Of a DNA stretch of 6,535 nucleotides, positions 1 through 6,535 are shown piece after piece. Both the position numbers and the translations under genes were made by a program. The stretch is from NCBI GenBank assembly GCA_011049095.1, contig DSDE01000437.1:1-6535 (forward strand), written 5' to 3'. Each line of letters starts with the position of its first letter. The stretch's first letter is position 1. The DNA is from Fidelibacterota bacterium. GTDB taxonomy: Bacteria > Fidelibacterota > Fidelibacteria > Fidelibacterales > DSDE01. Below the pieces are notes generated by a model. The model saw only the letters and a list, made by a program, of their open reading frames with translations, made no database searches and was not told where the DNA came from.

Positions 1-1375
1 ATCCCAGGCCAAATTAAATTGCAGTGAAGAATAGACCTGCTCGTCATAGTGGCTGTTTGTAAAGGCCAGTCCACTGGTAAAAAAGGCACGCTTCCGAGAA
101 TAGTGAGCGGAGTCAGCAGACGCCAGAAGCTCAATCCCGTCTTCACTATGTTGAAAATTTAAAAATAGATCTGTGCCGCTTTGAGAATAGTTCAGATCCA
201 GGCTGAATATTTCACTTTTTCCCTTTTGTTCTTTTTGCTGACGAAGCCCCCTAATATCCCATTCGCTGAATTCATTAAGGCTTTGATCAGAATAAACCAT
301 TTTTAATGTGCCGTTTTCTCTAATCGGTTTACTCATTATAAGATTATGGATTACACTCAGCAAATCCAATTTTTCAAAATAGTAGCGATTTTGATATGAG
401 CGGTTTGTATAGAGGAAATTGTATTCTCCATAATCCGGCAGTGGTATTTTTTTCGCTGAGGGAAACTGAAAGCGTATATTTCCGGCCATACCATCCGTTT
501 GTCGCTGAATGGAGGCAGAATCCGGGTTTTCTCCAAGATATCGTTGACTGCTTCTGCGCTGATTTAAAGAAAAATAGCTATTGAGTCTGGCTGCATTTAA
601 AGCGCCGCCAATTAGCCAGCTTTCTGTATCATGCGTTCCTAAAATACCCATCAGTTCGAGCCCACTCTTTTCAGAATACTTTGGAATCAGGTTTAGCGCT
701 GCGGCTGATCCAATGGCAGAAGGGACAGCGAGATTATTGCCAATCAGCAAATCTATCTGGGTAAAATTTGATACATCGATAAGCGAGAAATCATAGCGCT
801 GCTCGTAATTTGAGTTAATCTGGACACCATTAAGCAAAACAACCATTTCATCTTCGCCCATTCCCCGAACAAATACCTCTTTTTTCCCATTTTGGCTTTC
901 TGTTATGGATAAACGTTGATCACTAATCAGCAGATCTGAGATGTCTCTTGCGCCTTTGGCTGCGCTTTCATAAATCGAGAGAGTCAAAACTGAATTGCTC
1001 AACTCCTGATTATATTTAAAAGCACGGCCCTTTTCGTAGATAGTAATGGTCTGCCAGGGCAAAACCCGTCCGCACCAGCCAAATATTTAATACGGTGTCT
1101 CGCACATTTAGAATTACCGTCTCTTTTTCATAAGAGATATGAGAAAAACTGAGTCGGGGTAAAGAATCTTGCAGCGAAATATTAAGGCGATAACGCCCCT
1201 GTGAATCAGATACAGTTCCAAATCCGCTAAACTCCTCCTGGACGTTGACTTTAGGCAGCGCTTCTCCACTCTGAGTATCGCGCACAGTCCCTATAACTGT
1301 AAAATTTTTCGCAAATACTTGATGCGGCAAAAAAAATAGTATTGCTACGATAAAAATTGGAAATCTTTTATTCAT
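1..1375 (-). pseudogene. TonB-dependent receptor with N-terminal regulatory-like domain, frameshifted, 3' end outside window
   Basis: The first frame (1375-1016, 119 residues) has a signal peptide (MNKRFPIFIVAILFFLPHQVFA, 1-22) and then a carboxypeptidase-regulatory-like domain (about 25-105: VIGTVRDTQSGEALPKVNV, then GTVSDSQGRYRL). Near base 1054 receptor homology leaves this frame, which ends at TAA 1018-1016. It resumes in the +1 frame as QTITIYEKGRAF. That frame is then open for 351 codons to the left edge, with a plug domain at about 135-232 of the joined protein (DISDLL, EVFVRGMGEDEMVVLLNGVQIN, and AIGSAAALNLIPK) and barrel strands after it. Removing one G of the GG at 1055-1054 joins FAL to QTITIYEKG smoothly, giving 458 visible residues. 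The protein would be an outer-membrane importer with unknown substrate. The rest of the frame is intact, so the break is recent or a sequencing error. No Shine-Dalgarno precedes the ATG, and a terminator lies directly upstream. Confidence 0.82.
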
Positions 1376-1380
1376 ATAGC

Positions 1381-1410
1381 AAAAAGGGATGGCGCGAGCG
1401 CCATCCCTTT
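1381..1410 (-). terminator. Rho-independent terminator after the PorV-like gene
   Basis: A perfect 12-bp stem (AAAGGGATGGCG pairing with CGCCATCCCTTT; arms 1383-1394 and 1399-1410) encloses a 4-base loop. Read on the minus strand it is followed by five T at 1385-1381, partly shared with the stem. This is a classic intrinsic terminator for the receptor-cargo-PorV operon. On the plus strand the stem is followed only by TTTCGATTATTTT, a poorer tract, and no plus-strand gene needs it. It ends only five bases before the ATG of the next gene at 1375, so it occupies that gene's leader. Confidence 0.85.
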
Positions 1411-1431
1411 CGATTATTTTGATTTTCTGAG

Positions 1432-2478
1432 TTAGAAAACAAAACCTATTGAAAAGACCTGATTATCAGAGAAACTAAATTCGACAGGGCGATATGTGTA
1501 ATCAATCAACATATTTGTGCCCATTAAATTCAGTTTCAGACCAACACCGGCTGTGAAACCGGAAAAGAATGTTTCACCAAGGTCCGGATTATCCGCGTCT
1601 TCTATCAACAAGGCATATCCGCCCCGTACAAAAACGAGGTCATTAACGCTGATTTCGGTTCCATAACGCAAATAGTCATTTTCGCTATGATTGCTCTGAT
1701 AAGAGGCAGCCAAAACCACTCCAGCAGCTCCCATATCCATTTTATAGCTGGCACCCAGCTCAAAGGTTGCGGGAATCTGGTCTTTGGTTGTTGGCACATA
1801 TCGATAATCAGAGTAAACCAGGTCATTATCATCTGCTGTGATCAGCATAGCCGTACCTGTATAGTGCATCGAGCTGCCAATATTTTTAATGACAACTCCC
1901 ATACCCAGATTTTCAATATCCATCAGATTTTTGTACTGCAAACCGATATCCATCGCAAAAGCTGATGAACCAGCGCGGGGAATCGATTCAATGATCATTT
2001 TTGCAGTGACACCGACAGAAATTCTATCTGTCAGTCCGTTGGCGTAGGTCAGTCCAATTGTACTCATATTAGGCGAAAAAGTCTGACCGCTTTCACCGTC
2101 CATATCATAAATTGTGGTAACGGGAATATCGCCGATGCTGAATGATTTGGCTGCAACGCCAAACTGACCGACTTTCCCCATATTGAAACCAGCTGCGAAA
2201 TAGTTGATGCTGATATCTGCCACATAGCTCATTGTGGAAAAGAGACCTTCAGCTCGTTGTCCCATATTAGCCAAACCGGCAGGATTCCAATAAAGGGCAT
2301 CCAAACCTGAAGTTTGCACCAGGTCAGCACCATTCATCGCAAAGGTACGGCCACCAACAGGGACCTGAACCTGAGTTCCCGAAGTGGTGCCGATACGGGC
2401 AACATCTCCAGCCCAGACAGTTGTTGCAATAAGCGTTGACATCACTATCAGGGCAAAGAATATTTTGCGAAAAACCAT
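1432..2478 (-). CDS. PorV/PorQ-family outer-membrane beta-barrel protein
   Basis: The predicted protein has 348 residues from ATG 2478 (358 if ATG 2508 is used). Residues 1-23 (MVFRKIFFALIVMSTLIATTVWA) form a signal peptide with probable cleavage at VWA/GD. The family signature follows: GGRTFAMNGADLVQTSGLDALYWNPAGL at about 42-69, equivalent to the 'GGR-x-x-x-M-x-GA ... NPAGL' segment of PorV, PorQ and FadL-like barrels. The rest is amphipathic strand-turn sequence ending in NQVFSIGFVF with a terminal Phe. Length is typical of the family. Known PorV is the T9SS shuttle that collects cargo from the translocon and delivers it to the PorU sortase; PorQ and other paralogues have less defined roles. 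This gene begins 49 bases after the stop of a T9SS-type cargo, so it could be that cargo's partner. A transport barrel of related fold is the alternative. The gene ends 22 bases before a strong terminator. Confidence 0.85.
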   Translation of the reverse strand: MVFRKIFFALIVMSTLIATTVWAGDVARIGTTSGTQVQVPVGGRTFAMNGADLVQTSGLDALYWNPAGLANMGQRAEGLFSTMSYVADISINYFAAGFNMGKVGQFGVAAKSFSIGDIPVTTIYDMDGESGQTFSPNMSTIGLTYANGLTDRISVGVTAKMIIESIPRAGSSAFAMDIGLQYKNLMDIENLGMGVVIKNIGSSMHYTGTAMLITADDNDLVYSDYRYVPTTKDQIPATFELGASYKMDMGAAGVVLAASYQSNHSENDYLRYGTEISVNDLVFVRGGYALLIEDADNPDLGETFFSGFTAGVGLKLNLMGTNMLIDYTYRPVEFSFSDNQVFSIGFVF

Positions 2479-2484
2479 TGTTTT

Positions 2485-2491
2485 CTCCTTA
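2485..2491 (-). promoter_or_regulatory. Ribosome binding site deciding the start of the PorV-like gene
   Basis: On the minus strand TAAGGAG lies six bases (AAAACA) before the ATG at 2478, an optimal layout. It sits inside the frame of a longer version beginning at ATG 2508. That longer start has only the weaker AGAAGG four bases upstream, and it would put ten extra charged residues (MNVKKSKEKT) before an already complete signal peptide. Confidence 0.7.
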
Positions 2492-2527
2492 CTTTTTTTC
2501 ACGTTCATATTACCTTCTTATACCCTA

Positions 2528-5500
2528 TCAATAGTATTGAAGAATTTGCTCTTTTTGAACAATAAACAATTTAATAACCTTGTTTTTGTTCAAGTCTGGG
2601 AAATCGATATGCACCAGATAGAGGCCGCTGGCCACTGGAATATCCGATGAATTGGTCAGATCCCATTTAGCAAATTGGGAGTTAGGATTGTCATGCTCAA
2701 TAACTCTTACCTGGACACCGGATAGATTGAAAATGCGAATTTCGGCTTTTGCCGGTAAGTGTGTGAATGTGACAAAGTTATCGTAGGGATTGGAAGACAA
2801 CTGATTCCGCCCGTAGTAGGGGTTGGGGAATACATTGACTTTCTCGATATCCTCAAGTATAGCCGTTTCATCACCTATGGTTGGAGCGGCCATCTTAAAC
2901 GAGAAGATATCCGAGACTGTATTGGCTTTGTTGGTCTTGAACCAAACTTTATTACCAATGGGAAGAGTAGCTGAGCCAAGATACATCGTAAACAATGTAT
3001 TATTCAAATACGGATATTTAAATTCGCCGGTACTGGAACCCCAGGTTATGTTAGCCGATGTAAAAAGATCATTATCTGTAATATACTGCGCTTCATTAGC
3101 CGGGTCATAAGATATCTCGTTTCCACTGGCATCATATCCCTGCCAGGCGTAGATAGGCTCATAGGATGGTGCGCCATAGGCAGCGCCTGCCCAACGTGGA
3201 CTGCCATCATCCAGCAGATGGAGACTGTATTCACCATTGCCATCGGTATCCCAGTAACCAGCAAAAAGACGAATCCGTTCACCGGTATCAAACTTATGGC
3301 GATATATCGCATAAGGTGCATAAGTGGCGTTGCCATTGGCATCTTTGTGAACTGTTTCACTGATATAATCCCAGGTCAGAGACTGGTCGGAAAAATCAAT
3401 CTCCAGGTCATCCATATTCCAGTAATGAAAACGGTCAAAGCCATGGGCATACAAATCGCCATTGGCAGTACCAATGCGGTTTTCAAGCAAGTAACCCGTT
3501 GTACCTAAACTGGGTGGCAGGTAGGAAACAGAACCGTCAACCGTAGTATTATTGGCATCTGTTTCGTAGATAGATTTAATGCCCAGAGACGGACCGGAAA
3601 CTGCAACCTGCACACCATCGACAATGGGCGCGTCAGTTGCGGCGCTGAGGTCAGAAACCTGGCGATTATTACTTGACAAAACTGCCTGAGTGACAGAGTC
3701 TTTTACACTCCAAAGCAATTCTCCATAAGTGGCAGAGTTTGTATCGGTATCTTCTGTAAAAAAGACCTGATAGGTTCTGCTTTTTGTGCTGTAAGGATCA
3801 ACCACAGTTACCGAAGCCTGACCATCGCTGGGACCGGAGTGCCGAATTGCGATGCCATCACCGGCGTCATTTGCCAGGCGGGTGCCCGGCAGCGGCTCTT
3901 GAATGGTAACCTGCAGGGCAATACCAGCAGATTCCAGCGATTTAGCTGCAATGATGTCTGGCGCAGGATTGTAGTTATAGGCTGTTACAGCAAAATAGTA
4001 GGTCTTGCCTTCGAGAAGGCGTTTATTGGTGAGATAATCTTTTTCCACCAGGAAATACCTTTTAATACCTTTGTCAAGACCAAATTTTACCGGGACCTCC
4101 AGGTCCATTCCGTAGGCAGCCACAAATTCAGGCTGCATAATGGTGGTCACACCATCAACTTTATCAAAAGTTGCAATCAGCTTAGCATCAGCGAGGGCTG
4201 CGGAAGCGGAAGGCAACTGATAAACACAGTATCCCTGGAATTCATATCCGGCAATAATGGGATCCTCTGTTTCAGCAACACCACTGCTACCCCACTCGAG
4301 AACCACTTTGTCTTCGAAAGGACGCACATTAACCTGAGGAGCTTTTGGCGCTTTAGGAACGCCTGCAAAGGCGCCGTCAAAGAGCACCTGGGCAACTTCG
4401 GAGTTCTTTTTCAACTCAACAACAGAGTTCAGACGGGTATCACTAATACCACCAATGACCGACACAACGATTTCCTGCTCCTCACCTGCTTTAAATGTGA
4501 AAGGACCGGAAATCAGAGCCATACGACGATCGCCAGGCTGAAAATAACCATTGGCATCACCGTCAAGGTCGCCGGTTCCGGCAACAGGGTCACCACTCAT
4601 TGGAAATTTTGTTGGCGTACCACCGGAAACATTGCCAAGCGTCCACGGTGTGGGATTATTTAGATCATCAAGAGGCTGAAAACCACGCATCATATTATAC
4701 CACTGAATTGTTCCTTCATATTCCTGGAGCGTAGGATCGCTGATGGGAGAACCCGCTGAAAACCAGCCAAAGGAAGTCATCATCAGGTTTTTATGGTCGG
4801 GAACTGCCTTAAATCCGATATGACCTGTATCTCCAGGGGAAGGAACCAGAGGACCCTGAAAAAAGTCATAACCAAAGGCTGCCGGAGCCAAACCAAAAGC
4901 GGCGTAATCGTCATCTGAGTCTGTGCCATTGTAGGCATAACCAAGGCCAAGTATGGTGTCACAGCCAACGAAATCGTTGGAATAATCACCCAAATCAGGG
5001 TCAGCCCACTGAGCTACATAAAATTCATCAAGGTCTTTGCCCGATTTATTAATGATATTATACTTCTTAAAAATCAACTGACCAAGACGAGCAGCCGGCT
5101 GAGCATAAGCCCAGATAGTTGTTCTTACTTCAAGGCCAATTGGCTGAGAACCGTAAAGACCAGTTGTACGGGAGGCATTCTGATCATTGGTTACAAAAAA
5201 GAGCACCTGATCAGCATTGGCGATACCAGCTTCATCAACATCGGGATCATATTTCCCGTCACCGTCAACATCAACCCAGGGAGCGCCGTGTTCCACTGGC
5301 CATTCCATCCAGTCTTGTTCGTATTGAGCAATGATTTCCTGTGTCATCGCCTCCGTCACATCGCTGGGTGAAACCATATTCAGCTCAGCAGCATCAGCCA
5401 AAACCTGAGCATGGCTTAGGGTTCTCCAGTCTGGACGAATACGATAAATACGTACTGCAGGATCACTTGTAGATACCGGTGTTCCTGCAGCGGTAAGCCA

Positions 5501-5842
5501 ACCAGCTTGGGTACCGACATTATAGGTCACTCCGCCAACACGGGGTGTACCGTCTTCCCACATAGTGCCCCAGACAAAACCATCCTGATAGATGGTGCCG
5601 GCGGTGCCGCGGGGATAAATACCTCCGGAAGAGCCATTGGGCTGGTTACCGGACTTTCCGTCGTAATAAACCCAGTATCCCCAGTTGCCGATGTTGGACA
5701 TCGAACGGGTTACCTGAGCCATTGATGTAAAAGCTTTGGCAAATGTCTCCTGATTCGCCTTATATGCGAATAGCATGGAAAAGGCCGCAAGTATTAAAGC
5801 AGCGACGAGCACCAAGCCTTTACTTTTTAATCTTCTATTCAT
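2528..5842 (-). CDS. Large secreted/surface protein with T9SS-type C-terminal sorting domain
   Basis: This 1104-residue protein (from ATG 5842; 1107 from ATG 5851) starts with a basic MNRRLKSKG and a hydrophobic run to about residue 26, a Sec signal peptide. The mature N-terminal half is aromatic-rich (NIGNWGYWVYYDG) and has no fold I can name. Asp-rich loops resembling calcium-binding EF-hand or dockerin loops lie at about 191-204 (DVDGDGKYDPDVDE), 425-438 (DLDGDANGYFQPGD) and 865-872 (DTDGNGEY). Residues about 498-642 look fibronectin-III-like: they open with PKAPQVNVRP, then VVLEWG, and close with GKTYYFAVTAYNYNP. The last about 100 residues start with VNVFPNPYYG, continue with IRIFNLSGVQVR and end with ASGLYLVHID and KLFIVQK, the pattern of Por secretion tails and FlgD-like sorting domains. 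There are only two Cys (294, 539) and no CxxCH haem site. I see no catalytic motif, so the role is open: a surface adhesin, a substrate-binding protein or a structural protein are all possible. A PorV-family gene follows directly, which fits T9SS export. Confidence 0.87.
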   Translation of the reverse strand: MNRRLKSKGLVLVAALILAAFSMLFAYKANQETFAKAFTSMAQVTRSMSNIGNWGYWVYYDGKSGNQPNGSSGGIYPRGTAGTIYQDGFVWGTMWEDGTPRVGGVTYNVGTQAGWLTAAGTPVSTSDPAVRIYRIRPDWRTLSHAQVLADAAELNMVSPSDVTEAMTQEIIAQYEQDWMEWPVEHGAPWVDVDGDGKYDPDVDEAGIANADQVLFFVTNDQNASRTTGLYGSQPIGLEVRTTIWAYAQPAARLGQLIFKKYNIINKSGKDLDEFYVAQWADPDLGDYSNDFVGCDTILGLGYAYNGTDSDDDYAAFGLAPAAFGYDFFQGPLVPSPGDTGHIGFKAVPDHKNLMMTSFGWFSAGSPISDPTLQEYEGTIQWYNMMRGFQPLDDLNNPTPWTLGNVSGGTPTKFPMSGDPVAGTGDLDGDANGYFQPGDRRMALISGPFTFKAGEEQEIVVSVIGGISDTRLNSVVELKKNSEVAQVLFDGAFAGVPKAPKAPQVNVRPFEDKVVLEWGSSGVAETEDPIIAGYEFQGYCVYQLPSASAALADAKLIATFDKVDGVTTIMQPEFVAAYGMDLEVPVKFGLDKGIKRYFLVEKDYLTNKRLLEGKTYYFAVTAYNYNPAPDIIAAKSLESAGIALQVTIQEPLPGTRLANDAGDGIAIRHSGPSDGQASVTVVDPYSTKSRTYQVFFTEDTDTNSATYGELLWSVKDSVTQAVLSSNNRQVSDLSAATDAPIVDGVQVAVSGPSLGIKSIYETDANNTTVDGSVSYLPPSLGTTGYLLENRIGTANGDLYAHGFDRFHYWNMDDLEIDFSDQSLTWDYISETVHKDANGNATYAPYAIYRHKFDTGERIRLFAGYWDTDGNGEYSLHLLDDGSPRWAGAAYGAPSYEPIYAWQGYDASGNEISYDPANEAQYITDNDLFTSANITWGSSTGEFKYPYLNNTLFTMYLGSATLPIGNKVWFKTNKANTVSDIFSFKMAAPTIGDETAILEDIEKVNVFPNPYYGRNQLSSNPYDNFVTFTHLPAKAEIRIFNLSGVQVRVIEHDNPNSQFAKWDLTNSSDIPVASGLYLVHIDFPDLNKNKVIKLFIVQKEQILQYY

Positions 5843-5851
5843 ATTCATCAT

Positions 5852-5858
5852 CTCCTTT
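5852..5858 (-). promoter_or_regulatory. Ribosome binding site of the large secreted protein
   Basis: On the minus strand AAAGGAG is followed by three possible in-frame ATGs at 5851, 5848 and 5842. The spacings are 0, 3 and 9 bases. Only the third is within the usual 5-10 base range, so ATG 5842 is preferred, giving MNRRLKSKG as the N-terminus. The choice changes the protein by three residues only. Confidence 0.7.
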
Positions 5859-5891
5859 AGAATTTGAATAACCTTTCTGATCGTTTCCTGC

Positions 5892-6535
5892 TTAGAAACT
5901 TAATTTAATTCCCAGGAAAACCTGCCGCGGATCGCCGTATAATTCCTGGCCAACCAGATCCCAATAAGCTTGTCCGTTTACCAGATTGATAGCCCGATAC
6001 ATATCTTCATAGACCTGGCCACCGTTTCCGGCAATAATATTGGCGGAAAATTCGGGATTGCTCAGGAAGCCATCATCACTAGGAGAACCAGTATTTTGAT
6101 AAACATTAATGACGTTCTTTCGGTTCAGCAAATTGGTTACGATCATATAAGCATTAAGCCGTAGTGCTCCAACCTTAAAAGCTTTGTCAATTTTAAGGTC
6201 TGTGGTAAAAGTCCAGGGGGTTGTTGATGAACCCAGAGGCTCTAAAGCAACCCGTGAACGAGTATCACTCATGTAATCAACACCAACTTCGTAAGGTGTC
6301 GTCTGTCCGCCCAGCGAAGAATAGACATAGGTATAGGGGTGACCGCTAGAGAACTGGAACAGAAGATTAGCGCCAAGACCAGAAAAGACAGGTCCGCCCT
6401 CATTCATACCAAAACGATAATCAAGATTGATTGCGCCGGTGTGACGCTGTGCATAATCCAAAGGATTGATTCTTGTAGGCATGATGGTATTCTGATACAG
6501 GGCTCCGTGAGCTGCTGTGGAGCTGGAAGCAGTAC
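5892..6535 (-). CDS. TonB-dependent receptor, C-terminal part (5' end outside window)
   Basis: The reading frame is open from the right edge to a TAA at 5894-5892 and shows 213 residues, starting TASSSTAAHGALYQ. An ATG at 6482 lies inside the frame and is not the real start, because the same frame continues upstream with receptor-like sequence. The visible part is the last portion of an outer-membrane beta-barrel: alternating aromatic/polar strands such as INLDYRFG and ANLLFQFSSGHPYTY, then LRLNAYMIVTNLLNRKNVINVY, and the ending QVFLGIKLSF with a terminal Phe, the usual signal for outer-membrane barrel assembly. The segment NLLNRKNVINVY is typical of the last strands of TonB-dependent receptors. 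The family imports siderophores, glycans, peptides or cobalamin using TonB energy; the substrate cannot be told from this end. The gene is followed after 49 bases by the large secreted protein with no terminator between, so the two are probably co-transcribed. Confidence 0.88.
   Translation of the reverse strand, partial: TASSSTAAHGALYQNTIMPTRINPLDYAQRHTGAINLDYRFGMNEGGPVFSGLGANLLFQFSSGHPYTYVYSSLGGQTTPYEVGVDYMSDTRSRVALEPLGSSTTPWTFTTDLKIDKAFKVGALRLNAYMIVTNLLNRKNVINVYQNTGSPSDDGFLSNPEFSANIIAGNGGQVYEDMYRAINLVNGQAYWDLVGQELYGDPRQVFLGIKLSF

Noticed and set aside
396..796. Two small plus-strand open frames (396-584 and 581-796)
   Set aside because: They are opposite the barrel-coding frame of the second TonB receptor, which reads through without stops. 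They have no recognisable features.
1045..1065. Programmed ribosomal frameshift in the second receptor
   Set aside because: No X-XXY-YYZ slippery heptamer, +1 pause codon or nearby pseudoknot is evident, and receptors of this family are not known to use recoding. A mutation or sequence error is simpler.
1016..1375. A stand-alone 119-residue exported protein
   Set aside because: The regulatory-like domain is normally the front of a TonB receptor, and the plug domain continues immediately in the +1 frame. The last 12 residues (ADHYYLRKGPCF) are out-of-frame receptor sequence.
1381..1410. Inverted repeat as a CRISPR unit, attachment site or transposon end
   Set aside because: It occurs once, has a T tract on the transcribed strand and sits just after a stop codon, which fits a terminator. 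No transposase or second copy is present.
3839..4663. Plus-strand open frame of 274 codons
   Set aside because: It lies wholly opposite the Fn3-like middle of the large secreted protein, whose frame has a clear signal peptide, domains and sorting tail. The antisense product shows no domain or signal sequence and no good ribosome site, so it is a shadow frame.
5852..5891. Promoter or riboswitch between the first receptor and the large protein
   Set aside because: The gap between stop and start is about 49 bases, holds a ribosome site, and shows no -35/-10 pair or stable stem. Read-through from the receptor gene is the simpler reading.

Overview
The window looks like a piece of a chromosome from a Gram-negative bacterium of the Bacteroidota/FCB kind. 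The grounds are a TonB-dependent receptor with an N-terminal carboxypeptidase-regulatory-like domain, a PorV/PorQ-family outer-membrane barrel, and a very large exported protein ending in a type IX secretion (T9SS)-like sorting domain with the signature FPNPYYG. The style of the large protein recalls Calditrichota and related FCB lineages more than classical Bacteroidetes, and its Shine-Dalgarno sequences are clear. That placement is from memory of the families, not a database search. All supported genes lie on the minus strand, so the order of transcription runs from high to low coordinates.

From right to left there are four genes. (1) 6535-5892 is the C-terminal 213 residues of a TonB-dependent receptor whose 5' part lies beyond the window. 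(2) 5842-2528 is a 1104-residue secreted or surface protein with a signal peptide, three Ca-binding-like Asp loops, a fibronectin-III-like middle and a T9SS-type C-terminal domain. (3) 2478-1432 is a PorV/PorQ-family barrel of 348 residues. (4) After a strong intrinsic terminator at 1381-1410, 1375-1 is a second TonB-dependent receptor, interrupted by a single-base frameshift near 1054 and running off the left edge.

The first three genes are closely spaced (49 and 49 bases between stop and preferred start, with no terminator between them) and read as one operon: receptor, secreted cargo, PorV-like protein. In known T9SS, PorV receives cargo C-terminal domains at the outer membrane and passes them to the sortase. 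A PorV-family gene beside a cargo therefore suggests a dedicated export or anchoring partner, and the receptor suggests uptake of whatever the surface protein binds. That functional link is inference.

No RNA genes, mobile elements, CRISPR arrays or long repeats were seen. No intergenic stretch exceeds about 110 bases. No promoter could be supported; the operon promoter should lie beyond the right edge.
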